The translations under genes and the position numbers were made by a program. Below, one piece after another: positions 1-8,020 of a stretch of 64,000 nt of DNA (position 1 is the first letter of the stretch; every line of letters starts with the position of its first letter). Source of the stretch: Superficieibacter sp. 1612_C1 (GTDB lineage Bacteria; Pseudomonadota; Gammaproteobacteria; Enterobacterales; Enterobacteriaceae). The notes beneath the pieces are model-generated. The model was not told where the DNA came from, made no database searches, and worked only from the letters and a program-made list of their open reading frames with translations. The stretch lies in NCBI RefSeq assembly GCF_015234305.1, contig NZ_JADGMI010000001.1:558001-622000 (forward strand). Direction: 5' to 3'.

Positions 1-576
1 GTGGATTATCTGGTCCGGCAGGGCAAAGTCGAACGTCGGCGCGGGCAGGGAACATTCGTGGTACAGAACAGCAAAAATCTGCGCATCTCACTGCCGCTCG
101 ATCGTCATCTTTCCTCCAGCGAGGCCACGCTGGGGCTGGATGAACCGGTGGTTAATCGTCTGATATGCCTCATTCGCCAGCCCGTCACGGCAGAGATTGC
201 GCACACGCTCCTCCTTACACCGGGTGAGGATGTCTGGTTTATGAAGCGGCTACGGCTGGTGGGCGATATTCCCTTTGTTTTTGAGCAGTCGTGGATGATC
301 GCTCAGCCCTTTGCCGATTTGAGTGAAGCCGATCTGAATGCGTCAAAATATGCGTATATTAGCCGCAAAGGTTTTACCGTTGAACGGTCTGAAAAGGAGA
401 TCCGCGCCGAACTTCCTTCGCAGGAGGTGCGCGATATGTTAGGCATTAGCCGCGACGAGCCGGTGCTGCATGCGACCTCTGTTGCCATACTACGCGACAA
501 CACCCCCTTTGAAATCTCAGAAATTTACTACAACCAGCAGCATTACCGCTTTACCCTCACCGCCGCGCGTCCCTGA
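1..576 (+). CDS. GntR/UTRA-family transcriptional regulator, 5' end outside window
   Basis: This is the C-terminal part of a GntR-family repressor. The first about 21 residues are the end of a winged helix-turn-helix (GQGTFVV is the typical wing). The rest is a UTRA effector-binding domain of the HutC subfamily, with the usual ending EISEIYYNQQHYRFTL. A GntR wing normally lies about 70 residues in, so roughly 50 N-terminal residues are missing and the GTG at base 1 is not the real start. The gene stops 136 bases before a PTS permease and a phospho-glucosidase gene on the same strand. It is probably their local repressor and senses a sugar phosphate. The operator candidate at 623-638 supports this. 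The effector is inferred from the family and not visible in the sequence. Confidence 0.85.
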   Translation: MDYLVRQGKVERRRGQGTFVVQNSKNLRISLPLDRHLSSSEATLGLDEPVVNRLICLIRQPVTAEIAHTLLLTPGEDVWFMKRLRLVGDIPFVFEQSWMIAQPFADLSEADLNASKYAYISRKGFTVERSEKEIRAELPSQEVRDMLGISRDEPVLHATSVAILRDNTPFEISEIYYNQQHYRFTLTAARP

Positions 577-622
577 TCAGCACCCGCTGATGATTATGTG
601 ATCAATCTCCTGTTTTTAAATT

Positions 623-638
623 AGTGGGCTAGACAACT
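623..638. promoter_or_regulatory. Candidate HutC/UTRA-type operator upstream of the alpha-glucoside PTS operon
   Basis: AGTGGGCTAGACAACT is symmetrical at 12 of 16 positions and resembles the (A)GTGGTCTAGACCA(C)T class of sites bound by HutC-subfamily GntR regulators. It lies 74 bases before the permease start and just upstream of a possible -10 (TATACT, 655-660), where a repressor could block transcription. The regulator just upstream (1-576) is the obvious candidate protein. Binding is inferred. Confidence 0.5.
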
Positions 639-711
639 ATACATGTAAATCACCTATACTCGACTTAACGTGTAGTCTGTTAAGCCACTTCTACCTTACA
701 GGGAATGCGAT

Positions 712-2319
712 ATGAGTCGGGCAGGTGAGTTTTTACAAGATTTAGGTAAGGCATTAATGATGCCGATCTCGGTGATCGCCGCCGCCGGTATTTTTCTTGG
801 CCTGGCGGCGGCCTTGCAGAATCCGGCAATCGTCGGTGAAAGCATTATCCATGCTGAAATGATGCAGCAGGTGATTGGCTTTATTCGCAAGGTCGCCGGG
901 GCCTTATTCGCCAATCTACCGCTGCTGTTTGCCATTGCCTGTGCGATTGGTCTGGCACGCGATGAAAAACCAACGGCGGCGCTCGCGGCGGTCATTGGTT
1001 TTATCACCTTTCACGTTGGCGTCAATTACAGTTTGCTGGCGCAGGGATTAACGCCAGAGACCACGTCGGCGGCGGCTTTTATGGCGAAAGGCTATAGCCA
1101 GACCGAGGCGGTGATGTATTCCGCAGAATTTGCCAATACCCTCGGTATTTTTTCCTACCAGATGAGCGTCCTCGGCGGGGTGATCGCCGGGATGGTAACG
1201 GTGATTCTGCATAACCGCTTTTATACGATTAAACTCCCGGCGGCCATCGCCTATTTTGGTGGCCGCCGCTTTGTTCCCATCATTACCGTTATTGTTCTGC
1301 CGCTGGTGGGCGTTTTAATGTCGCTGGTGTGGCCGGTGATTGCCAGTGCCATTATTCATTTAGGGCAATTTATTGGTGAATCCGGCCCATTCGGCACCTT
1401 TATCTATGCCTTCACCGAGCGCATCTTAATACCCACCGGGCTGCATCATATTCTTAATGAAACTGTGCGCTTCACCCCGGTCGGCGGCATGGTTAATGTC
1501 AATAACGAAAGCGTCATCGGCGCGCTCTCCATATTTAATTACGCGCTGGCCCATCCTGGCGCGCTGGCTGACGATATTACCCGCGAAGCCACGCGCTTTC
1601 TGGCACAGGGCAAAATTCCGGTGATGATGTTTGGTCTGCCCGCCGCCGCGCTGGCGATGTATCGCTGTGCGAAGCCGGAGCATAAACAGCGGGTGAAAGC
1701 CTTAATGATGGCCGGTGCCCTGGCCTCATTCACTACCGGCATTACTGAGCCGCTGGAGTTCAGCTTTATCTTTGTCTCGCCGCTGCTGTTTATTTTCCAC
1801 GCCGTTATGACCGGGCTGTCGTTTGCCTGTGCGCAACTGCTTGAGATGATGATCGGCAATATTCAGGGCGGATTGATTGATTTTATTGTCTTTGGCGTAT
1901 TGGGCGGCGCGAAAACTCACTGGTGGTTTAGCCTGCTGCTCGGCGCTATTTGGGCACCGGTCTACTACTTCGCCTTTAAGTGGATCATTTTACGCACCAA
2001 CGTCAAAACGCCAGGCCGCGAAGAGGAAAGCGCGGTGCCGGTAGCCAGTGCCAGGGAATTACCGGCGGATGAACATAGCGCGCATATTATTGCCGGTCTC
2101 GGCGGTCAGGAAAATATCCAGCAGGTCGACTGCTGCTTCACTCGCCTGCGGGTAAAAATAATCGATATGCAAAAAGTCGATGAAGCTGCGCTCAGGCGCA
2201 GCGGTGCCAGCGGGTTTATCCGCGCGACGGATAATGACATTCAGGTTATTTACGGGCCGCAGGTAGAAAGCATTGCCAGCGCGGTGAAACAACATTTACT
2301 CGTTCAACAGACGCAATAA
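712..2319 (+). CDS. PTS system EIIBC component, glucose/alpha-glucoside family
   Basis: A 535-residue inner-membrane sugar permease and phosphotransferase. The N-terminal about 420 residues are a hydrophobic EIIC domain of the glucose superfamily. A linker rich in Glu/Ala/Pro leads to a C-terminal EIIB domain. Its phosphorylation site is Cys475, in DCCFTRLRV. There is no EIIA domain, so phosphate probably comes from the separate glucose EIIA (Crr), as known for MalX- and AglA-type permeases. The start is well placed behind AGGGA at 700-704. The gene is followed after 8 bases by a GH4 phospho-glucosidase, so uptake and cleavage are coupled. The likely substrates are alpha-glucosides such as maltose or sucrose isomers, an inference from the hydrolase family. 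An aglA/glvC-type role is likely, but the exact substrate is unknown. Confidence 0.88.
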   Translation: MSRAGEFLQDLGKALMMPISVIAAAGIFLGLAAALQNPAIVGESIIHAEMMQQVIGFIRKVAGALFANLPLLFAIACAIGLARDEKPTAALAAVIGFITFHVGVNYSLLAQGLTPETTSAAAFMAKGYSQTEAVMYSAEFANTLGIFSYQMSVLGGVIAGMVTVILHNRFYTIKLPAAIAYFGGRRFVPIITVIVLPLVGVLMSLVWPVIASAIIHLGQFIGESGPFGTFIYAFTERILIPTGLHHILNETVRFTPVGGMVNVNNESVIGALSIFNYALAHPGALADDITREATRFLAQGKIPVMMFGLPAAALAMYRCAKPEHKQRVKALMMAGALASFTTGITEPLEFSFIFVSPLLFIFHAVMTGLSFACAQLLEMMIGNIQGGLIDFIVFGVLGGAKTHWWFSLLLGAIWAPVYYFAFKWIILRTNVKTPGREEESAVPVASARELPADEHSAHIIAGLGGQENIQQVDCCFTRLRVKIIDMQKVDEAALRRSGASGFIRATDNDIQVIYGPQVESIASAVKQHLLVQQTQ

Positions 2320-2327
2320 GAGAACTG

Positions 2328-3656
2328 ATGATGAAAAAACATTTTAATATCGTATTAGTCGGTGGGGGTTCCACATGGACGCCGGGATTATTAAAAGCAT
2401 TATGCAAACTCAAGGCGCGTCTGCCCTTAAAAAAACTGGTGATGTTTGACGTGAATAGCGAACGCCAGGCGGTGATTGGCGACTACGCTAAAGTCTTATT
2501 CAGCGAAGAATATCCGGAACTGGAATTTACCTATACCACCGACGAAGAGGTCGCGTTTAATGATATGGATTTCATCTTCTGTCAGATGCGCACCGGCGGC
2601 TATGCGATGCGCGAGAAAGATGAAAAAATTCCGCTAAGCCTCGGCGTCATCGGGCAGGAAACCTGCGGCGCAGGCGGCTTTGCCTACGGTATGCGCTCCA
2701 TTCGCGACATGATTGCGCTGGTCGAAAAAGTCCGCGCCCGCTCGCCGCAAGCCTGGATCCTCAACTACACCAACCCGGCGGCAATCGTGGCGGATGCCCT
2801 GAACAAGCGTTTCCCGCAAGATAAACGCATCCTCAATATCTGCGATCAGCCGGTCAACCTGCTGCGCTCTTACGGACGCTTGTTGAACCGCGACCCGGCA
2901 ACCTTCGATCCGGTCTATTTCGGCCTCAATCATTTTGGCTGGTTTACCCACCTGTATGATGAAAACGGTAATGACCTTGCTCCGGAACTGAAGGCCTATA
3001 TTGCCGCCAACGGTTTTAAACCAGTGGATGCCGAGCAACGCGATAAATCCTGGCTGGAAACCTACGCGGCGGTGGCCGATATGCTGCGTGATTTCCCGGA
3101 TTATCTGCCGAACACCTATCTGCAATATTACCTTTACCCGGAGTATAAATTCTCCAAACTGGACCCCAACTTTACCCGCGCCAATGAAGTGATTAACGGG
3201 CGCGAAAAGCGGGTGTTTGAAGAGTGCCGCACCGCGGTTGCAGAAGGAACGACGCGCAATGTCCACGTGGTACACAACGACGCGCACGGCGACATGATCG
3301 TCGAGCTGGCCGAGGCTATCGCCTTCAATCTGAAGAAAAAATTCATTGTGATGGTGCCCAATAACGGCCTGGTCGAAAACCTGGATGACGATGTCATGGT
3401 CGAACTGACGGCCGAAATTGGCTGCAACGGACCGCGTCCGTACGGCGTCGGCAAAATCCCGACTTTCTATAAGGGCTTGATTGAGCAGCAGTTTGCTTAT
3501 GAGCGGCTGACCGTTGAGGCGTGGTTTGAAGGCTCCTACACTAAAGCCCTACAGGCGTTGACGCTTAACCGCACGATCATCGATGCGAAAAAAGCGCGTC
3601 AGGTGCTGGATGCGCTGATTGAAGCGAATAAAGAGTACTGGCCGGAGCTGCGTTAA
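2328..3656 (+). CDS. GH4 6-phospho-alpha-glucosidase (AglB/GlvA type)
   Basis: A 442-residue cytoplasmic hydrolase of glycoside hydrolase family 4. The N-terminal NAD-binding loop VGGGSTWTP (11-19) is clear. The metal-binding residues Cys172-Asp173 (NICDQP) and His202 (GLNHFGWFT) match those of GlvA and AglB. GH4 enzymes use NAD+ and Mn2+ in an oxidation-elimination-addition mechanism to split 6-phosphoglucosides. Cys at this site and the overall resemblance favour alpha-linked 6'-phosphodisaccharides. Two ATG codons stand side by side at 2328 and 2331. The weak AAGAGA at 2318-2323 is better spaced for the second, so the start may be 2331. The gene forms an operon with the upstream permease. 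The exact disaccharide is not determinable here. Confidence 0.9.
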   Translation: MMKKHFNIVLVGGGSTWTPGLLKALCKLKARLPLKKLVMFDVNSERQAVIGDYAKVLFSEEYPELEFTYTTDEEVAFNDMDFIFCQMRTGGYAMREKDEKIPLSLGVIGQETCGAGGFAYGMRSIRDMIALVEKVRARSPQAWILNYTNPAAIVADALNKRFPQDKRILNICDQPVNLLRSYGRLLNRDPATFDPVYFGLNHFGWFTHLYDENGNDLAPELKAYIAANGFKPVDAEQRDKSWLETYAAVADMLRDFPDYLPNTYLQYYLYPEYKFSKLDPNFTRANEVINGREKRVFEECRTAVAEGTTRNVHVVHNDAHGDMIVELAEAIAFNLKKKFIVMVPNNGLVENLDDDVMVELTAEIGCNGPRPYGVGKIPTFYKGLIEQQFAYERLTVEAWFEGSYTKALQALTLNRTIIDAKKARQVLDALIEANKEYWPELR

Positions 3657-3663
3657 CGCTTTT

Positions 3664-3687
3664 CCCCTCTCCTGTCAGGGAGAGGGG
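3664..3687. terminator. Hairpin after the alpha-glucoside operon
   Basis: CCCCTCTCC (3664-3672) pairs perfectly with GGAGAGGGG (3679-3687) around a six-base loop, eight bases after the GH4 stop codon. No clear T-run follows. It may slow RNA decay, or terminate weakly before dinG. Confidence 0.45.
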
Positions 3688-3770
3688 CCCGTTTAAACCT
3701 GTGAATTATTTGCGAGTTGCTTTCCACAATTCCAAAAACCCATACCCCGTCAGGCTGAAAAATGGCACAA

Positions 3771-3790
3771 TAGTGGCTGTTTATACAGTA
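3771..3790. promoter_or_regulatory. LexA (SOS) box of dinG
   Basis: TAGTGGCTGTTTATACAGTA reads as GTG-N10-CAG with flanking TA, one base away from a CTG-N10-CAG-like site and very similar to the known E. coli dinG SOS box. It ends 14 bases before the dinG ATG, so LexA bound here would block transcription until DNA damage occurs. Confidence 0.8.
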
Positions 3791-3804
3791 TCTCAGGTTT
3801 TACG

Positions 3805-5952
3805 ATGGCCCTTACTCCCGCGCTAAAAGCGCAAATCGCCGCCTGGTATAAGGCGCTGCAACAGCAAATCCCGGAATTTATCCCGCGTCCGCCGCAGCGG
3901 CAGATGATTGCTGACGTGGCGAAAACCCTCGCTGGCGAGGAAGGGCGGCATCTGGCGATTGAAGCACCTACGGGCGTCGGTAAAACGCTGTCATACCTGA
4001 TCCCCGGTATTGCCATCGCCAGGGAAGAGCAAAAAACGCTGGTGGTCAGCACCGCCAACGTCGCGCTTCAGGACCAGATCTACAGCAAAGATTTGCCGCT
4101 GCTGAAAAAAATCATTCCTGAGCTGCGCTTCACGGCGGCATTTGGGCGCGGTCGCTACGTTTGCCCGCGTAACCTCACCGCGCTTGCCAGCACGGAAGAA
4201 ACCCAGCAGGATCTGCTGGCCTTTCTTGATGATGAGCTGACGCCGAATAATAAAGAAGAGCAGCAGCATTGTGCAACGCTAAAAAGCGATCTCGACAGCT
4301 ATAAATGGGATGGCCTGCGCGATCATACCGACCGCGCCATCAGTGACGATCTGTGGCGACGCCTGAGTACCGACAAAGCCAGCTGCCTGAACCGTAACTG
4401 TCACTACTACCGGGAATGCCCGTTTTTTGTTGCCCGGCGTGAGATCCAGGAAGCGGAGGTGGTGGTGGCCAATCACGCGCTGGTGATGGCGGCAATGGAG
4501 AGCGAAGCGGTGCTGCCGGAAGCGAAAAATCTGCTGCTGGTGCTTGATGAAGGCCATCACCTGCCCGATGTCGCGCGCGACGCGCTGGAAATGAGCGCTG
4601 AAATTACCGCGCCGTGGTATCGGCTTCAGCTCGATCTTTTTACCAAACTGGTCGCGACCTGCCTTGAGCAGTTCCGCCCGAAAACCCTGCCGCCGCTCGC
4701 CACGCCTGAGCGCCTTAACGCCCATTGCGAAGAACTTTATGAGCTGATCGCCTCCCTGAATGCGATTCTGAATGTATACCTTCCGGCTACCCAGGAGGCC
4801 GAGCATCGCTTTGTGATGGGGGAGTTACCGGAAGAAGTCATGACCATTTGTCAGCGGCTGGCAAAACTGACCGAGCTGCTGCGCGGACTGGCCGAGGCAT
4901 TTCTCAACGATCTGGGTGAAAAAACCGGCTCGCACGATATCGTTCGCCTGCATCGGGTGATCCTGCAAATGAACCGCGCGCTGGGGATGTTTGAGGCGCA
5001 GAGTAAACTCTGGCGTCTGGCCTCGCTGGCGCACGCCTCCGGTGCGCCGGTGTCAAAATGGGCGACGCGGGATGTCCGTGAAGGACAAATGCATATGTTC
5101 TTTCACTGTGTCGGCATCCGCGTCAGCGATCAGCTGGAAAAATTACTCTGGCGCAGCGTGCCGCACATTATCGTTACGTCCGCCACGTTGCGTTCGCTCA
5201 ACAGTTTTTCCCGTTTGCAGGAGATGAGCGGCTTAAAAGAGAAGGCGGGCGACCGTTTTGTGGCGCTGGACTCGCCCTTCAACCACGTGGAACAGGGCAA
5301 AATTATTATTCCGCAGATGCACTATGAGCCGCTGATGGAAAACGAAGAGCAGCACGTTGCCGAAATGGCGGCGTTTTTCCGTCAGGAGCTGGAGAGCAAA
5401 AAGCATCGCGGTATGCTGGTACTGTTTGCCAGCGGTCGCGCGATGCAGCGCTTTCTGGAGCACATTACCGATCTGCGCCTGCTGTTGCTGGTGCAGGGCG
5501 ACCAACCGCGCTATCGGCTGGTGGAGCTGCATCGCAAACGGGTGGAAGCTGGCGAGCGCAGTGTGCTGGTCGGGCTGCAATCTTTCGCCGAAGGGCTGGA
5601 TCTCAAAGGTGAGCTGTTAAGCCAGGTCCATATTCATAAAATCGCTTTTCCGCCTATCGACAGTCCGGTAGTGATCACCGAAGGCGAGTGGCTGAAAAGC
5701 CTGAAGCGTTATCCGTTTGAAGTACAAAGCCTGCCCAGCGCCTCTTTCAATCTCATTCAGCAAGTGGGGCGCTTGATCCGCAGCCACAGTTGCTGGGGGG
5801 AAGTGGTGATTTATGATAAACGCCTGCTGACGAAAAACTACGGTAAGCGGCTGCTGGATGCGTTGCCGGTGTTTCCGATTTCCCAACCTGTCGTGCCTGA
5901 CGTTATAGTTAACAAAACCAAAACAAAACCAACTCGTCGCAAACGACGTTAA
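3805..5952 (+). CDS. dinG: ATP-dependent DNA helicase DinG (Fe-S, XPD-like)
   Basis: A 715-residue superfamily 2 helicase (E. coli 716) that unwinds DNA 5' to 3', including R-loops and D-loops, during repair and replication-transcription conflicts. The Walker A motif is EAPTGVGKT (53-61) and the DEAH-type box is DEGH (248-251). The four cysteines that hold the 4Fe-4S cluster are all present: Cys120, Cys194, Cys199 and Cys205. The C-terminal helicase half contains QQVGRLIRS. The protein ends in a basic tail (KTKTKPTRRKRR). A LexA box directly upstream shows SOS control. ybiB follows after 26 bases and is probably cotranscribed. Confidence 0.97.
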   Translation: MALTPALKAQIAAWYKALQQQIPEFIPRPPQRQMIADVAKTLAGEEGRHLAIEAPTGVGKTLSYLIPGIAIAREEQKTLVVSTANVALQDQIYSKDLPLLKKIIPELRFTAAFGRGRYVCPRNLTALASTEETQQDLLAFLDDELTPNNKEEQQHCATLKSDLDSYKWDGLRDHTDRAISDDLWRRLSTDKASCLNRNCHYYRECPFFVARREIQEAEVVVANHALVMAAMESEAVLPEAKNLLLVLDEGHHLPDVARDALEMSAEITAPWYRLQLDLFTKLVATCLEQFRPKTLPPLATPERLNAHCEELYELIASLNAILNVYLPATQEAEHRFVMGELPEEVMTICQRLAKLTELLRGLAEAFLNDLGEKTGSHDIVRLHRVILQMNRALGMFEAQSKLWRLASLAHASGAPVSKWATRDVREGQMHMFFHCVGIRVSDQLEKLLWRSVPHIIVTSATLRSLNSFSRLQEMSGLKEKAGDRFVALDSPFNHVEQGKIIIPQMHYEPLMENEEQHVAEMAAFFRQELESKKHRGMLVLFASGRAMQRFLEHITDLRLLLLVQGDQPRYRLVELHRKRVEAGERSVLVGLQSFAEGLDLKGELLSQVHIHKIAFPPIDSPVVITEGEWLKSLKRYPFEVQSLPSASFNLIQQVGRLIRSHSCWGEVVIYDKRLLTKNYGKRLLDALPVFPISQPVVPDVIVNKTKTKPTRRKRR

Positions 5953-5978
5953 TGATGTGAGCCGCAGGAGGATGTTGG

Positions 5979-6947
5979 ATGGATTACCGCAAGATCATCA
6001 AAGAAGTGGGGCGGGGGAAAAATCACGCCCGCGATCTGGATGTCGACACCGCGCGAGAGCTCTATACCCGGATGCTTAACGGCGAGGTGGACGATCTCGA
6101 AATGGGCGGCATTCTGATTGCCCTGCGTATCAAGGGCGAGGGTGAAGCCGAGATGCAGGGGTTCTATCAGGCCATGCAAAAGCAGGTGATGCGCCTGACG
6201 CCACCGGTGGCGAAGCCAATGCCTGTTGTTATTCCGAGCTACAACGGGGCGCGAAAGCAGGCCAATCTGACGCCGCTGCTGGCGATCCTGCTGCATAAGT
6301 TCGGCTTTCCGGTGGTGGTTCATGGGGTGAGTGAAGATCCTGGACGCGTGCTGACGGAAACCATCTTTTCCCTGCTGGGTATCGAAGCCACGCATCATGC
6401 CGGGCAGGCGCAGGCGAAACTCGACGGCTCGCAGCCGGTGTATATTCCGGTCAGCGCGTTCTGCCCGCCGCTGGAAAAACAGCTGGCGCTACGCTGGCGG
6501 ATGGGCGTACGTAACAGCGCGCACACCCTGGCAAAACTGGCAACGCCGTTTGCAGAAGATGCCGCCCTGCGTCTCTCCAGCGTTTCGCACCCGGAATACG
6601 TTACCCGGGTGGCGCAATTTTTCACCGATATCGGCGGGCGCGGCTTGCTGATGCAGGGGACCGAAGGCGAAGTGTACGCCAGTCCGCAGCGTTGCCCTCC
6701 GATCAGCCTGATCGACGCAGGCGGCGTGCGGGTTATCAGCGAACGTCAGGAACTCAGCGAAGCCAGTGAACTATCGCTACCGGAGAGTAAAGATCCTGAG
6801 GTTACCGCGCGCTGGATTGAGCGCTGTGTCAGCGGCTGCGAGCCGGTACCGCAGTCATTGAAAATTCAGATTGCCTGCTGCCTGTTAGCAACCGGCGAAG
6901 TGGATTCTCTGGCGTCCGGGCTTGCCCGCGTTGCGCAGAGTTACTAA
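5979..6947 (+). CDS. ybiB: YbiB, TrpD2-like nucleic-acid-binding protein
   Basis: A 322-residue protein related in fold to anthranilate phosphoribosyltransferase (glycosyl transferase family N-terminal helical domain, then an alpha/beta domain). E. coli YbiB (TrpD2) lacks tryptophan-pathway activity and binds single-stranded nucleic acids, and LexA controls it through dinG. The glycine-rich phosphoribosyl-binding loop of true TrpD is not intact here (VVVHGVSEDPGRV is the nearest stretch), which fits a non-enzymatic role. The start has a good GCAGGAGG Shine-Dalgarno at 5964-5971. The gene is the second member of a dinG-ybiB unit. The ORF converges on ybiJ with a terminator in between. Confidence 0.93.
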   Translation: MDYRKIIKEVGRGKNHARDLDVDTARELYTRMLNGEVDDLEMGGILIALRIKGEGEAEMQGFYQAMQKQVMRLTPPVAKPMPVVIPSYNGARKQANLTPLLAILLHKFGFPVVVHGVSEDPGRVLTETIFSLLGIEATHHAGQAQAKLDGSQPVYIPVSAFCPPLEKQLALRWRMGVRNSAHTLAKLATPFAEDAALRLSSVSHPEYVTRVAQFFTDIGGRGLLMQGTEGEVYASPQRCPPISLIDAGGVRVISERQELSEASELSLPESKDPEVTARWIERCVSGCEPVPQSLKIQIACCLLATGEVDSLASGLARVAQSY

Positions 6948-6956
6948 GCGGACGCC

Positions 6957-6985
6957 AAAAAAAAGCCCGTCCATCATGGACGGGC
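6957..6985 (-). terminator. Intrinsic terminator of ybiJ
   Basis: GCCCGTCCA and TGGACGGGC form a nine-pair stem with a TCA loop (6965-6985). On the minus strand it is followed by eight T (A-tract at 6957-6964). This makes it a strong terminator for the leftward ybiJ transcript. Its plus-strand side has no T-run. Confidence 0.85.
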
Positions 6986-7074
6986 AAAAAGGGTAACAAA
7001 CACAGAGTCAATAATGAGGGTTAATACGCCCCGCAAGTGGGTGGCCAGCGGGTCAGGTCAAAACAAGGCTGCAA

Positions 7075-7335
7075 TTAGTTATAGATAACCGCAGTGCCGC
7101 TCATTTTGTTGTTACCGTTGGTAGAGGTGATGCTATAGCCTTTTGCGCCAGCGGCAGCAGCTTTCTCTGCCAGACGTGCTTCCAGGCCATCCAGCGTGGT
7201 CGCACCGTTAGCGGAGACCACGCCGACTTTATTCATGCTCTGTGCCTGAGCCGGGTTGACGGCTTCAGCAGCAAAAGCGCCAAAGGAAAGGGTAGAAAGG
7301 GCAATAGCAGCAACAGCATATTTGATGGTTTTCAT
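7075..7335 (-). CDS. ybiJ: YbiJ, small periplasmic DUF1471 (YhcN-like) protein
   Basis: An 86-residue secreted protein, the same length as E. coli YbiJ. Residues 1-22 are a signal peptide ending SFGAFA. The remainder is a DUF1471/BhsA-McbA-type domain, a small alpha/beta fold found in several stress-responsive enterobacterial periplasmic proteins. The start is the ATG at 7335 with GAGAG behind it. A longer reading frame exists upstream, but its extra 21 residues would spoil the signal peptide. The molecular role is unknown. It is monocistronic, with its own terminator at 6957-6985. Confidence 0.92.
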   Translation of the reverse strand: MKTIKYAVAAIALSTLSFGAFAAEAVNPAQAQSMNKVGVVSANGATTLDGLEARLAEKAAAAGAKGYSITSTNGNNKMSGTAVIYN

Positions 7336-7461
7336 AGGTAATCTCTCGCAGGTTATTCTGTTAATGTGACGATGTTCCGTCGATGTAATAAGTATCACGC
7401 TTTTTTTCGAGAGATAAAATCGAAGAGAATTGACGACGTTGTTCGAAAAATTTGATGGATT

Positions 7462-7490
7462 AATAATTTATTGATTATTAATAAATTATT
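7462..7490. repeat. AT-rich perfect inverted repeat upstream of ybiJ
   Basis: AATAATTTATT (7462-7472) and AATAAATTATT (7480-7490) are perfect 11-base reverse complements around a seven-base spacer, with CGAAAA/TTTTCG extending the symmetry outward. It lies about 130 bases upstream of the ybiJ start and could be a regulator site or a cruciform-prone element. Confidence 0.6.
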
Positions 7491-7516
7491 TTCGACTTTT
7501 AATCTGGAAGAGAGAT

Positions 7517-7578
7517 GAGCACGGTCAGAAACGTTTTAAAGGCACAGTTTGCTACTCTGGCCTTTAAAATTCGTGCTC
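7517..7578. other. Unassigned two-stem structured element between ybiI and ybiJ
   Basis: Two nested perfect stems: GAGCACG (7517-7523) with CGTGCTC (7572-7578), and TTTTAAAGGC (7534-7543) with GCCTTTAAAA (7560-7569). They are separated by an asymmetric internal loop (10 and 2 bases) and capped by a 16-base loop. It lies 42 bases beyond the ybiI stop, so it would be in the ybiI 3' untranslated region on the minus strand. No T-run makes it a plain terminator. Function unknown. Confidence 0.5.
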
Positions 7579-7620
7579 GTAAGGTTACGGTGAGATCCTG
7601 TCAGCATCGGCAAAGAACAG

Positions 7621-7887
7621 TCAGCGTAACTGGCTATCCTTCGAACCTCTGCGATTATATCCTGAAAATTTCGCATTTTTTAAATCTTTCTTCTGCTGAC
7701 AGTTAACGCACAGCCGCACGCCGGGAATCGCTTTACGACGCGCCTCCGGAATACGCTCATCGCATTCTTCACAAAATTCGACGCTTTCACCCGTTGGCAG
7801 GTCACGACGCGCGCGTGCAACCGCATCTTCAATGGTACTGTCGATTTGATCCTGTACAGCACTGTCATTTGCCCAACCTGATGCCAT
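7621..7887 (-). CDS. ybiI: YbiI, DksA/TraR-type C4 zinc-finger protein
   Basis: An 88-residue protein of the DksA/TraR zinc-finger family. The C4 finger is complete: Cys39-x2-Cys42 (FCEECDERIPEARR) and Cys60-x2-Cys63 (RLCVNCQ). It lacks the long coiled-coil of DksA, like TraR-sized relatives, which reach into the RNA polymerase secondary channel. YbiI itself has no settled role. The start has an AGGAGG-type site just upstream (plus-strand cctcct around 7891-7896). In E. coli the next gene is ybiX/fiu. Here a flavin-reductase-like gene takes that position. Confidence 0.92.
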   Translation of the reverse strand: MASGWANDSAVQDQIDSTIEDAVARARRDLPTGESVEFCEECDERIPEARRKAIPGVRLCVNCQQKKDLKNAKFSGYNRRGSKDSQLR

Positions 7888-8020
7888 TTTTACCTCCTGA
7901 GGTTTACTTCATTATAGCAAAATGGGGTCAAATTTTGTGCAGACAAGGGCGCGGCGCGGGGTTTTAGGACCATTCGCGGCACGCCATATAAGGCCTAAGG
8001 ATGAGTGAGAAGGGTAAAAA

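Noticed and set aside
7515-7706. 63-codon plus-strand ORF between ybiJ and ybiI
   Set aside because: Runs through the two-stem element and into the antisense of ybiI; no similarity and only weak GAAGAGAG in front.
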